From positions 10,354,001 to 10,418,000 of the forward strand of contig CAUJLY010000006.1 in assembly GCA_963281155.1 (NCBI GenBank): a stretch of 64,000 bases of DNA, given 5' to 3'. Each line of letters begins with the position of its first letter. Within the stretch, counting starts at the first letter, position 1. A program made the position numbers and the translations under genes. Shown one piece after another: positions 1 through 11,830 of this stretch. Source of the DNA: Rhabditophanes sp. KR3021. Taxonomy: Eukaryota; Nematoda; Chromadorea; Rhabditida; Alloionematidae. The notes under the pieces are model-generated. The model was given only the letters and a program-made list of their open reading frames with translations. It was not told the origin of the DNA and made no database searches.

Positions 1-255
1 ATTGCAATTGTGTTGGTTTTATTGATAAAATCTTGTCGCTTTAATATATTTGGAACCTGTGTTAAATGCTTTTTCAAGTAGCTTTATAAAGTTGGGTTTT
101 GAGTCATTTCGAGTTTTACTCGATTTGAAAAATCTACCTAACCAACTCTTTTAATCTGAAAATGTAGTATCATTCATTTATAAAGTCGCATCCAAATTTT
201 GTTTCTTTTTTAGCATGAATAAGCGACAAGACCAAATACACTGCTGACTGTAATT

Positions 256-876
256 ATGAAAAGCATCATCACCAGACCTCAGCTTACTCACCAATTACCA
301 GAAGCTCAATTCAGAAAGGGTCGGGTTGTTCGTGTCAATTCTAATGATGAGTCTTCATCTGAATTGGAATCTATTTTGTCTTTGGATGAATATAATGCGT
401 CTCTCGATGATTATTACTTTTCGAATAATAAAGATCCTGAATCTTTGTCTAGACATAAATTCCCAATTAATCTATCAATGGAGTACCTAAACTCTCTCAC
501 ATAGACGAATTTTAAGAATTATCTTGAAAACCTCAAAGGATCGTTGAAGCATTTTCTTGGTCAAATAGATGTTGCGGATGTGGTGCGCAGTAGATGTCTT
601 GATAATTGTGGAATTTTCGATACGAATATTCATTTATTTCAAAACCATCCAAACTTACTTGGCAAGTTTGACCCAAATCAAATGTTTTGTTTGTTCCAGA
701 AGTAAGGATGCCATCCGCGCTGCAATCAAACCGTTCATGGAAAAATTGATATTGGTTGAAGTTGAGTATCTACACGATCCACATTGCTTTCAAAAGATTA
801 ATGGGAAAAACAAACAACGTCTATGTCCACATTTGCGACACCTTTGAACTTACAAAGGAAATGATGTTGGAGTGAA
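256..876 (+). pseudogene. broken or unresolved protein-coding remains
   Basis: An open frame starts at ATG 256, just after a T-rich splice acceptor (…cttttttag at about 213), and runs 82 codons to TAG 502-504. The same frame reopens straight after the stop for about 66 codons (through CLDNCGIFDTNIHLF) and stops at about 703-705. A frame shifted by one then reads DAIRAAIKPFMEKL and stops at 847; a third frame stays open to about 873 (NVYVHICDTFELTKEMM). No intron I tried joins these pieces in phase. A poly(A) signal AATAAA lies near 978. I do not recognise the family. It could be a decayed gene, a gene with unusual introns, or assembly errors. The in-frame TAG and the one-base shift are seen; decay is inferred. 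Confidence 0.35.
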
Positions 877-883
877 ATTTTAA

Positions 884-2734
884 GCAATGCATCAATAACA
901 ATTATTTAATGATAAAAATACTTTTTTATATTGTTGCTTTCCTTTAAAATTGTATTTATTTATCCTTTAATTGTGTGAATAAAAGATGATGCTCTAATGA
1001 ATGGAAATATATTTTATTTTAGGTTTACAAGAAATTGTTTTGGGGCATAGTATCTTTGGAACATAAGATATGCAAATAACTTAATTAGGAGCTTCAGTAT
1101 TTTAAATTGTGGAATATCCTCTTCAAATAAAAGGATCATTCCAATTTGAAATCAGCATTGAACTTAACAATAAAGCTTGAATTCGCAGCTGTATCTATTT
1201 AAAGTATGAACCAGAGTTTATCAAGTTTGCCAACTTCAGGATGATTTAAAAATATGTCTCTCATCAGTATTAAATTAATGTATCTCATTACACTCCATTT
1301 ATTTTAGTCTCATCGAAAAATGTATAATTATCCTAATTGGCCAAATGAGGTTAGTGGTGGGTGTATTTGTTTAGCAATTGCTTTTTGCGTCATCAATAAA
1401 GCCGGCACATATTTTGACATATCAAATGTCAGGTCAATGCTTTTTTGTGTCAAATTTATTTCTAAATTCTCCAACCAACCATATTGGCATCGATGATTAA
1501 TTATTCCAATAAAGATATTAATCATTTCCGTTTTGTGAAAATGATATGTATATTATATGAGAGTGTTTTGTTTATTAGTTACCCCAATTTTTAATTCACA
1601 TTATATCAATTAACATTTTTTAGATTCATAGTTTGGATATGTTTTTATTTAACTTAACAAAACTTTTGATAAACAAAAGCATTTGGCCCGTCAATCTATT
1701 TGATTCCAGTTGTACTGCACTTGGTCTCTGACATATATGAAAATAACTATTACTTCCATTTTTTAGAATAAATATACTAGCCAATTGATTGAATTCTCTC
1801 CATAGCTACAAATATTTGTCTTATGAAAAAATAAATATGTTAGTATAAACCTATATCAAATTTTAATTATATATATCGTTATTTATTTTTATGCTAAGAA
1901 AAATAGAGAAAAAACGACTATACGCACGTTTAAACAATTACTCTTCCTTTGCATTTTAAAATACTTTCCACATGGTCTTCTTCACTCTGTTATTAAGTTT
2001 TTTGTTTGATATGCTTTTTACAAAATATTTTGTCAATAACTTTGAATAAAGATACATGACCATATATTCTCCATCTGTACGTATTATCTTGGCTTATATC
2101 TGATAAATAGTTTATGGAAAATACTAAAAGACACATTTTTTGATTCTTCATTTGAAATAAAAAGTTTTTGTGTTTGTTTGTGGATCTGTTTATTATTTAG
2201 TTGTAGGTAACAATCATTTTGATTAGATACAAGACTTCTTTATTAATTGTAGTTTTTTTAATCTTACTTTCAATACTATTTAACATTAATTAACACCCAG
2301 CCATTTCAACATCTATTTTTGCAAGGTCAAGAGCGGTCAATGCGATGTTGTCACTAACACACAGTCGATATATTATAAAACAGAACGTTGAGGTTATTGT
2401 TTTGTAGATACGAACGCTCTTGCATTTTTTATACTTCTAAATACTATGATTAACCACTACTATAATATATTGTTTCCAATCTCCTTCTAAACAATAACAT
2501 ATTTAAAACAGCAAACTTATTTTTTATTTTAAAGTATTATTGGTAGAAATGTTTAAAAATCGAGTTTGATAATAATTACCAATTAGATGTGGTTGATGAA
2601 GCATTTTAACAAATTTACTCTTTTCATTTTTATTATCTTATGCAATTTTACAATTTTGCATGCTACAATTTTACATATTACAATATCACTTGGTATTTGT
2701 GGTTAATACAACATTTTAATTATTTGCAGACCTA
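884..2734. other. non-coding gap
   Basis: AT-rich spacer of about 1.8 kb. It holds the probable 3' end of the broken locus (AATAAA near 978) and the promoter side of the next gene. The short open frame on the minus strand at 1328-1525 has no start context, splice signals or recognisable protein features. I see no RNA gene. Confidence 0.5.
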
Positions 2735-3416
2735 ATGACTTCCAATACGATTGTTAAAATGGATACCTCTTCAAATGCCATATTTCCGGAAGATTCCATC
2801 AATGTGAGTGGCAAAAGATGGCGTGAAAAAAGAATCATTGGTCATCACCACCACCATACTCATGTCAGAGTAAGTGCCCGTTCCTGCGACAAAAGAAAAT
2901 TAAGAGAAAAAAGAAAAGCCAACAACGCTCCCTTTCTCAGTACGGATGGAACTACGTCAGGAGAAGATGGTGAAAATATAATGATACATGAAAACGTAAC
3001 TATACCATCTCCTGGAAAATTGACGGCAAACCACTTTAGAAAACAACATTTAGTTTCCGATTTAGGTAAATGAGCCTTTTCTTTCCAATTTAATTGCCTT
3101 TATTTTAGAAGCTGATTGTGAGGATAACAATAGTACTGATGTTGATGCCATATCATTTTCTGGAAGTGTCAAACAAAATAACACAGAGGATTGTTCATTA
3201 GATGCTTTGTCAGAGATAAATATCAACAATGATAATCACCACAGTCAAAATATTAATTGTCTCAATACTATCATCAAGAAACTAGAGCAGGTAACGATTG
3301 TTTCTCTCTTTTATTTTATTTTAAACTATTATTTTTAGCAACTAGAAGTTGTCTTGCGCCACAATACCAAATTAAAGGAAGAAAATGAAAAGTTGAAGAA
3401 TCAAAAGGCTGATTAA
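2735..3416 (+). CDS. small basic protein with C-terminal coiled coil, unrecognised
   Basis: Three exons, 2735-3065, 3109-3290 and 3339-3416, joined by 43- and 48-nt GT-AG introns that keep frame, give 196 residues. ATG 2735 follows a splice acceptor (ttatttgcag) seven bases upstream, which fits either a 5' UTR intron or spliced-leader addition. The N-terminal third is basic and carries a five-histidine run (IIGHHHHHTH) followed by arginine/lysine clusters (RKLREKRK). The middle is acidic and serine-rich. The C-terminus is a heptad-like coiled coil (LKEENEKLKNQ) ending just before the stop. The basic patch plus short coiled coil suggests a nuclear, dimerising protein. I considered HEXIM because of this layout, but its conserved PYNTTQF-type motif is missing. 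Function unknown. Confidence 0.75.
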
Positions 3417-3753
3417 TTCAACTGATTGTACATATATGTTATTTTTAATCAAATACTTCAATAAAAGTCCTTTATATTCCTTTTTGCCTAATTATTTTTT
3501 GATTATTGATTTATATCATACAAGTCCACATCTCCCTGCCATCTCAGAGAGTCTCCGTCTTTGCTAGCGTCCTCTTTGTGGCAAAAGTAGGTCATAGAGG
3601 ATGGGAAGGGAAAATATGTGGGGGTATACTCTACCATAGTTGATTCTTGTAACGAGAATACGTAAACATTTTAACAAGCTGCATCGATCTTATAAATAGA
3701 CAAAGATTTTGTATAAGTTCTTATTCGTTTTAAAGTAACATTTGAATACAAGG
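3417..3753. other. 3' end of the coiled-coil gene and promoter side of the FUS-like gene
   Basis: An AATAAA-type signal sits at about 3460. The stretch 3525-3660 is distinctly less AT-rich than its surroundings and lies 100-230 bp upstream of the FUS-like ATG, so it may hold the core promoter. No TATA box stands out and no coding frame is present. Confidence 0.4.
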
Positions 3754-5861
3754 ATGTATAATAGTAATCAACAACGTAAGTTATATGTGGTGTTTTGGTT
3801 AATTTAGTATGGTTTTGGTTGTTTAGAAAATATGGCACCAATGCCGTCTGGTCAAGGTGGACTTGAATCTAATCCTTTGATGAATCAGAACACGTGGGAT
3901 GATTACATGAGTACTGTTGGAGGTGGAAATGCAGGCGGAAATAGTCAAGGGGATTACAATGAGTATTATGGATCTGTGGCTGATTCGAGCATCCAAAACA
4001 ATTATGTTGGCAGTATCGGCCAACCAGGCCAAGACGACAACGGAGCAAACTTCGACAACAACGCGTAAGTTACATTTAATATTTAAGATGTTTTAAAGAG
4101 TTTCTGCAAGAGAGTTTAATGCCTCATATAAACAACGTGATGATTACTATAGTATTCACTGAAGGTCCAATGCCATCCTTATTATTATAACATTTTTAAA
4201 AGGGGTATTCTGAAAGTATACGAATATAATCGATCAACACTGATAATTAAAATGGATTTTGTTAGAAAGCATATTGCGGAGCAAAAAACATACGAGTGTT
4301 GTTGTACCTAAACTTTGCAGAACATTGAAATGGCGTTAATTAAATTTTTTTTAATTTTTACAGATTGGGTTATGGTAATTTCAATGATAATAAAGGAGAA
4401 AGAGGTATTTTGAGTTTAAATTTATTAATATAAGCTAATTTTAAGTGTTCATTACACCTTTTGACTACAATTAAACAGCATTATGCTTTTTAATATATAG
4501 AGTTTCGATATATTTGTGATTATGGTGTTATGTTCATTTAAATGACATGTGTTTATAATTTGCGTTTGTGTTTACCAGGTGTTGGTTAAGAATGAGTTCC
4601 ACAAAATTCCATATTTTTTGAGATTTTAAGCTTTGTTGAGTGTTTATTAAAGATCCTTTTGAGCCTTTTATATAAGTGTTTGTTTTTAGATAATGCCGCC
4701 GCAGGACATGATGACTCCGAACAAGCTCCCTCTCGCGAAACAATCTTTGTCACCGGCATTCCATTGAACGTGGACGAGAACTATGTCAAAGACGTGTTTG
4801 GATGCAACAACCAGATTGCAATCAGCGAAATAAATGGCAAAGCTCGTGTTAAGATGTACTTTGACAGAGGAAATTTCAAAGGGGAATGTTTGATTACGTA
4901 TGTTAATGCTGGAGCTGCTCAGGAAATCGTTGACAAGTTTCATCAGACTCCTTTTCCTGGAACTGAGAATATCCTTTCTGTAACTTTTGCAGTTTTTAAG
5001 ACTCCATCTGCTGGCGGATATCGTGGAGGTGGCAGAGGGGCTAGTCGGGGAGGGAGGTCTGACTTTAGAGGAGGACGTGGAAATGGGAGAGGTGGATCTG
5101 ACCGTACCCCATACGCTCGTCGAGATGACTCAGGAACTTCTCCTTATGGAGGAAGAGGTGGAAGAGGAAGTCGCGGAGATCGCGGAGGCGACCGAGGAGG
5201 TGATCGTGGGGACAGAAGAGGAGGCAGCAGCTTTGTCGATCGTGGAAATTCACGCGGACGTTTTGGAGATCGCCGTGGAGGTGGTGGTTATGAAAATCGT
5301 CGTGGCGGTTACGATTCTGGAAGAGGTGGATACGACAACTCTCGTGGAGGAGACAGAAGAGACTCTCGCCCAAGTTACAATGACAGAAGCATGGACAGAG
5401 ATGGAGGAAGATCTAGTTACGATGGTGGAAGCAGCCATCGCGGTAGCAGAGGTGGCTACAACAATGGTGGGTACGACAATTCACGCGGAGGCGGTTATGG
5501 CGCTCCCAGAGATTCTTTCCCTCCATCATCTGGAGGTGGTTACGATAATAACTACCCACCAAGAGGAGGCTATGAAAGCAGAGGGAGTCGCGGAGGTGGG
5601 TCTTTCCGTGGTGGATCATCTCGCGGCGGACCTTCTCCATCCGGCAGAATCGGAAACACCGAAGTCCGTCCCAATGATTGGTCGTGCAGTTGCGGAAACA
5701 ATAACTTCTCCTTCCGCAAAGAATGCAACAAATGCCATGCACCCAAGCCAGGTGGCGCCGGTGGAGAATCAGGTGGTGGATACAATGGCAGCATGGGCGG
5801 CCAAGGTGGCGGTGGATACAACTCCCAACGTTCATACTCGCCTGATCTCCCCAGATACTAA
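3754..5861 (+). CDS. FUS/EWS/TAF15-family RNA-binding protein
   Basis: Four exons (3754-3775, 3827-4064, 4364-4404, 4690-5861) give 490 residues. Order of parts: a Gly/Asn/Ser/Tyr-rich low-complexity N-terminus (residues 1-100), an RRM (about 116-200; ETIFVTGIPLNVDENYVKDV opens it), a long RGG/RGD region, then a RanBP2-type zinc finger (NDWSCSCGNNNFSFRKECNK) and a Gly/Ser/Tyr tail ending SPDLPRY. This order is that of FUS, EWS, TAF15, fly Cabeza and C. elegans FUST-1, nuclear proteins acting in transcription and splicing. The canonical C-terminal PY-type import signal is not exact, but the RY end resembles it. The first two zinc ligands are separated by one residue rather than the usual two to four. 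Introns 2 and 3 (299 and 285 nt) are long for this genome. Poly(A) signal near 5962. Confidence 0.92.
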
Positions 5862-6157
5862 CTTTACTAAACCTTACTAAACTTTAACATGCAAACAATT
5901 TCACAACAACAACTCATTAGGTTTGCGCCCAATTTAATATTTTTGTAACTCATCATAATTAAATAAAAGTCGATCTGTTAAATCTTTTTATCTTATACTT
6001 GTGTCATATATTTTTGATTAAGTTTCAAATGATTGAAGGACTATTTTAATAACCAATTCCACCATCTAAAGATCACAACATAATAACGTGGCCCTTCCAA
6101 TCATTATAATTTCAAATAAAAAAACCTTCCTTGACATAATTAAGTCTGTTTGATGAA

Positions 6158-7267
6158 ATGGCGGACAGAAGCAGTAGTATATTAAGTAACAAAAAACAAT
6201 TGAACAAATTACTAATATAAGGACCTTATTTGCCAAATAAATTCATTCCCTAATTTTGCTCCTTAACTAGAAATTGGCAAAAGCTAAATTAATAAACTAC
6301 TTTTTGTGAATTACAATAATAGTTATCTTATATCTAGTCCCTACATCATACCCTTAACTTTTTGATTCCATAAACATTTGTTAAATGGAAGGCGCTATTT
6401 ACGCTTTTCTTTTAATATAAAACATACAACTGATACTTTGTTTTAAGAATACATTTATTTTCTTTCTATACTGATTTTATTCCATTCAATCAAAACAGAT
6501 CTTAAATACATCTGCCTAAAACAATTTATTCGTTATTGAAGATTAGGAGTTACCATGTAACCCAAGCCTGGACAAATTGATGAGAATAGTCATGAAAGAG
6601 TAACTTTCATCAATACTACATATAATCTATTTTTCTAGACGTTCCATTTGATCAGAATAGGACATTTGGCTTTCATGAATTTCTTCAATTGTGCTGTTTA
6701 TGGAATGATCACACTGCCCAACAAACCATCCGTAACTATGAAAGTGAAAAGATTGGTCTTGGAAATGGAATTCCATCTATGGCAAATGTTTTATGTCAAA
6801 TGCTTGCTTATCTTTTTTTGTTGCAAATGTTAACTAACTTCATTAGTATGGGGTGGTACATTTACTGTCTTCCATTTGGAGAACGATTATTATGCCATCA
6901 TCAAAAATAACCTCATCTTCTTTGTTGGATCAATGTGTGTGGTGTTAGGTGTTGGCGTGACCTACTCTTGGATTGGGAAAAAAGCAGTGTCATCTGTATT
7001 GTTTGGACTACAAAATGAAATGCTAATTTGTTTCAGCTTCATGGCTTTTTTGTTGTCTATGTTAGTGGGTGGTTAGGTAAGTCAATTTTACTTTCGTCCA
7101 CCAATATTCAATCAAATCAACTTGTGCGTATATGAGTGTTTGGTGAATTCTATTTTATGAATGTCTCTTTAATTAACTCAATATTATTGTAATATTTTGA
7201 GTTGTTACATCTTCAAATGTTCTTATTTATCTTTTGGTGTCAATTAGCTCAAAACAAGCCTCTTTAA
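6158..7267 (+). CDS. small multi-pass membrane protein, unrecognised
   Basis: Five exons that only make sense when spliced: 6158-6176, 6639-6794, 6847-6995, 7037-7076 and 7248-7267 give 127 residues. The first intron is 462 nt with a strong acceptor (atttttctag); the next two are 52 and 41 nt. The product begins MADRSS and carries two or three hydrophobic segments (around NLIFFVGSMCVVLGVGVTYS and HGFFVVYVSGWL). If the last donor (gtaagtc at 7077) is not used, the frame reads on about 19 codons to a stop near 7134. A poly(A) signal AATAAA lies at about 7307. I do not recognise the family. The exon joins are phase-consistent but the first and last exons are short, so the ends are less certain than the middle. 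Confidence 0.55.
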
Positions 7268-7385
7268 TAGTTTTCAATCTTAAAAATGTACACTGTAATG
7301 CTTCCAAATAAATGCCCTTGTCTTGGGAAAGTGCGACTATTAGTCAAATTGAGTTTGATCGAATTATTCAATTCACGCAAATGAA

Positions 7386-7622
7386 TTACTCATTATTGGT
7401 TCTCTTAAGCAACAATTCTTTCAAAAAAACATCATCGCTTCTTAATTCATTTGGTATGATGTTAAAAACAACCCAATTATCAATGTAATTTGCTACTTGT
7501 GCCTTCATTACATCTGAATCTTCACCAGCAGGTAACCAAAATATTGGGGAAGAAGTACTTGCTGAAATAAATGAACTGACCCCTGCTGAATCTACATTCA
7601 TCCAACCTAATAAACCCATTAA
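7386..7622 (-). CDS. exon-like open frame, weakly supported
   Basis: On the minus strand an open frame of about 78 codons from an internal ATG (MGLLGWMNVDSAGVSSF…) ends with TAA at 7386-7388. A T-rich acceptor (ttcttttatacag) lies just upstream and a good donor (GATG|gtaagt) about 80 nt before that, so it could be a last exon. The phase of any upstream exon did not resolve. The stretch FNIIPNEL resembles part of a fasciclin (FAS1) domain only faintly. No function is assigned. Confidence 0.2.
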   Translation of the reverse strand, partial: LMGLLGWMNVDSAGVSSFISASTSSPIFWLPAGEDSDVMKAQVANYIDNWVVFNIIPNELRSDDVFLKELLLKRTNNE

Positions 7623-8004
7623 AACAAACAAATTACCTGTATAAAAGAACCCTTCTTACCTCCAAATCTTCATTTATATTTTTGGATTATACACACCCAA
7701 CTTCGTGACTTACCATCAAGTCGCCTTTAAATAAAAACGTTCATTTACATTTTAAGTAATAAACTTTTACATAACAAATAAGATAGATTTAATTTAATAT
7801 ATTTTTTTATAAACAACTTTAATAATTTTGTATGCCACAATTGTTATGATTTTGGTAAGCATTATACATTTGTTGCAACTTGGGGAAGTTTTGTGATAAT
7901 TAAGGTGAGGATGGGGGTGTGGTGGATCCGTAACTTTCGGGTAGAAGTATTGTGGTGATGTTGGATGTGGTTTGGGATGGGTGGTGGTGAATGGTAAAGA
8001 TGAT

Positions 8005-11000
8005 TTAGGTGGTGTGGTGGTGTAATTTGTTGATAATTTGAATTTTGTTGAAAGGTTCTTTGATTGTTGGTGAATTGTTTGTGGTTGAATGGCAGTTGTA
8101 GGGGTTGCTTTTGGCAGGGGTGTGGGTAAGGTGTAGTTTTGTTTGAGGGTAATTGCTGTAGTATGGTTCGGAGGGTGGTTGGCTGTATTGGTAATTGGGA
8201 TTTTCAATGTGGCTAGGATGATAAGTATGATATGTTGGTTGGATGTGGTTTATGTGCTGTCTTAGGACATCATTATCATTGGTGGGAGGGTTGTTGTATG
8301 TGGTTGGTGGTGGGATAGGATGTGTGAGTTGTTGGTTGAAGTAGTGAGAAGTAGGTGTATAATATGGAATTTCTGGATAAATAGCAGAAGTAGGCTGATG
8401 CTCATTATTTCGTGGTGGGGTGGGAATTGAAGATTGAATGTAATGCTCATAACCTGATTGTTCGTTATAGTTATTATGGGATGAGAATTTTAAGTTTGTT
8501 GGTGAATTAAATTGAGGAGTATCTACTTCTTTGTTTAAAACAGGCATGTCATTTAAGCTTGGATTGAAGTTGAAGTTTGGTGGCGTTGTAACTGAATTAT
8601 GATTGTTATTGTGAGTTACATGTTGATTGAAGTTTTGATGAATTTGTTGAATATTAGTTGTAAGTGAAGTGTGAATGTTATCCTGACTAAAGTTGAAATG
8701 AATTTGTTGATTATTTGGTGGAGTTATAACTGCTGTATGAATGTTATTCTGATTAAAGTTAGGATGAAGTTGTAGATTATTGGGTGAAGTTGTAACTGAA
8801 TTGTGAAGGGTATTCTGATTAAAGTTAGGATGTATTTGTAGACTAGTCGGTGGAGTTGTAACTGTAGTATTAATGTTGTTATTATGAATTACATTTTGAT
8901 TGAAGTTTTGGTTAGTACTATAATTTAAACTAATGCCTTGGCTGGTATTTATATGTTGATTTTGATGCATAGTTTGATTCAAATGTTGATTCATATTTTG
9001 GTTCATACTTTGATTTACATTTTGGTTAAAATGCTGGTTAAAGTTCTGATTCAAACTAGGTTGATTAATTGTATTTGTATTTATATTTTGTTGTGTATTT
9101 GTATTTTGTTGAATATTTGTAATTGGCTGGATAGCTGCATTTTGATACATATTTGAAGTCGAACCTTGAACAGAGGCATTTGAATTAATCAGACTAGAAC
9201 TCAAACGGCTTGTACTTGAATGAATGATATTTGAATAATAATTTTGATTAGATGGTGATGAATTAGCTATTTGATTTCCTGGTTTAATAGATGGCTTGAT
9301 GTAATTCAAATAATCATTTTGATATGAAACATTTTGTGTGGTATTTGGAAATTGTTTTTGTAATGCATTTAAAGGTGTGATATCTGGATAATTAGATTGA
9401 TGGGAGCTGTTAAGTGAATTGTAATAGTTGTTGTTTTGATTTGGTTGACATTCTAAATATGAAAGATTATTTTGGTTACTTGGATTTTGATTAGATTTTA
9501 ATGTTGACAAATTGTGGTGATGGTCTTGCCCGTGTTGGAGTGAATTAAAATTTCTTTTTCTGGTATTTGTTGAATTAGTATAAACTGTATTTTCATTTCT
9601 TGTTTTCCGATTAATTTGTATTTCTTGTTTTGACCTTCTAATTGCTCTTCGGGGAATTTTAGTTGCGTTCTTTGATTTTGATTTTGAGATGTCGGGGCTT
9701 GTAGTTTGCAAGCAATGCCACAAAATAGGATGACTTTCACCGGCAGTTTGATTTACTTCATTACCATAATGAACTTGGTGAAGTTGATTAAGTTGACTAG
9801 ATTGGTTGCTACTTTGAATGCTTCCGTTTTTTGCGTCGGTAATTAGTTTATTATTTGTAGTTTGTGAGAAATTGTCAATCAGTGAAGTAATTTGGCCGCT
9901 TTCTGGGTTGTTACAAATAACCTTATTAGATAACTGATTGCATTCTTTGCTGATTAATATATTTGTAGTTGCTTCTTTGATACTTTCTTTGATAGAAAAG
10001 TCAAGTTTATCAAATCCATTAATCACACCAAAATTTTTATTTAGTTGCATTAAATGATTAACAGAGGAATCCGGTTCTAAATGTTCACTTAAATTAGTGT
10101 TAAATGTTTTGGTAGTTTTATCAGTGTTAGAAAAAACGGGAACCTCATTAATTATATTTGAAAAAGGAATGTTTTGTTGATCGCCTTCTTTCAACACATT
10201 TTGTTGCCAATCATTACATGGCTGTTTACCTTCCATTTTTTCCCTTAGTCTTGCTTTAATAGCCTGATGTTGCCATTTCGAGACACTGGTAATGCAATCC
10301 ATCATTGTTTCTAGGTAATCATAATTAGCTTGAGAAACTTTGTGTATATTTAGACCGATTTGATCAAAACCATCCTTGATAAATTGCCGAGCTATTTTGT
10401 GGACGAATAAGTTGATCTGATTTGTAGTTTCTTTTTTAGCTTCCTCATTTTGGCTTATATTTTGTTTTCTTTGGACAAGGTAGAGTATGAAGGCAAGCAA
10501 ATAATTTCGAGCCTCATCAAGGGAGAAACCGTCTGGTTTATGTACGAATTTATTATCATCGGAACTGATGAGTGAAAAGAATGCATTTCTCTCAATTTCA
10601 TACTTCCTTAACTTCGTTGCCCCTTTATAATCTTTCCTGGTACCCAACTTTAAATAAACATTACGCAAGTGGTAGTAAATGGCAGTATTTGAAAAGTATC
10701 GTTTACCCCACACACACAACACACGCATAATTCCGTTTCCAATCAAAAATTGTACTATAAAACAATACAAAATAATATCCTCTACTGGAGAAAATTGTAA
10801 ACGTAACGCATGACAATACTAAAAAAGGTAAAAAAATATATCATCTAAATTTAAAAAAACGTACAATGACCTTAACATTTTCGCCATCATAACTAATAGT
10901 AGTTTCTCCAAACTTTATATAGTTTGACAACGTACAGTCAATTCTTTTATCTGCTTGAATAGGAAGACATTCAGTATATGCATAGGTTTTGAAAAAAATG

Positions 11001-11830
11001 GCAGTAAGTTCATTTTTAGCGGTGTTCTTTTCAATTATAAAGTCATTTAATTCATAATTCAGTAGTGTGATTATTGCATTTTCATTTAAATGAGGGAACT
11101 CGTCATTGCTTTTGGATTTAAAGACTGTTTTTGTGTGATGTTCTAGTGCTTCGTAAATTACAAAGTTTGAAATTAAATAAAAAGTCCTTAAATCGCAATT
11201 AAATCGAAGAAGACGATTCATCGAGGCTTGGTAAATTGCCCTGTGTGTCTCACTATCCTCATGGTCATCATTTTCAATTTTCTTCACAAAATCTAGGTAA
11301 GGCTGTAAAAATAAACAAATAACCAAACAACCAAACAAACAAACCTTGTACAGGAAGCACTTGTAATAATTGTCGGTATGGACATCATCAATAGACTGAA
11401 TCTCGTTATCACTTCCATGTACATTACTAATACAAACGCCACGAGCAAACATAACACCTAATTTAGAAAGAAATGAAATGCGGTACCGCAAGTACCGTTT
11501 TAAGTAGAAATAAAGCTTCGCACAAACCAAAAATAAACTAATAGATTATGTGACTAAATTATAATAAGCATGCTAATATGTCAACAAGTGTTTCAAAATT
11601 ATAAATACCCCTTTAGAGAGTGAACATAAATGTTTTAAATGTATTTAATTTGCAAAATGTGTCGTTCATTATTTTATTAGATGTCGAGCAGTTGGTCAGC
11701 TCCTATGAGAAATGCTAGGCGGTGATCTGGTTACATTTGAAAGTACAATACACGGGTTTTGATTGATACCTTTTTTCAAAATATCTAATACCCGTGATGT
11801 TGCGTTTGATTTTACTTTTTTATCTTCCAT
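8005..11830 (-). CDS. large protein: possible SMG5/SMG7-like N-terminal region plus Q/N-rich tail
   Basis: Four exons on the minus strand, 11830-11770, 11457-11345, 11302-10871 and 10818-8005, join in phase through GT-AG introns of 312, 42 and 52 nt and give 1139 residues. Residues 1 to about 330 are ordinary, mostly helical sequence. The segment around exon 3/4 (…IGNGIMRVL…SNTAIYYHLRNVYLKL) lines up with the TPR/14-3-3-like repeat of SMG7/EST1 proteins, which act in nonsense-mediated decay. This match is from memory and weak. From about residue 430 onward the protein is Asn/Gln/Ser/His-rich with many NQNxNQ repeats and Pro/Tyr/His-rich end, a prion-like composition. Alternatives are a nematode-specific scaffold or a transcriptional coactivator with a Q/N tail. 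The exon structure is solid; the family call is not. Confidence 0.7.

Noticed and set aside
2735..3416. HEXIM homologue
   Set aside because: Basic patch and coiled coil are suggestive, but the conserved PYNTTQF-type motif and acidic region order are missing.
4987..5880. Long second open frame across the RGG region of the FUS-like gene
   Set aside because: It is an off-frame reading of the GGA/CGT-rich repeats and has no domain content; the RRM and zinc finger are in the other frame.
7794..8207. Minus-strand 137-codon Thr/Pro-rich frame
   Set aside because: It overlaps the Q/N-rich last exon in another frame and reflects repeated codons; no splice site joins it in phase.
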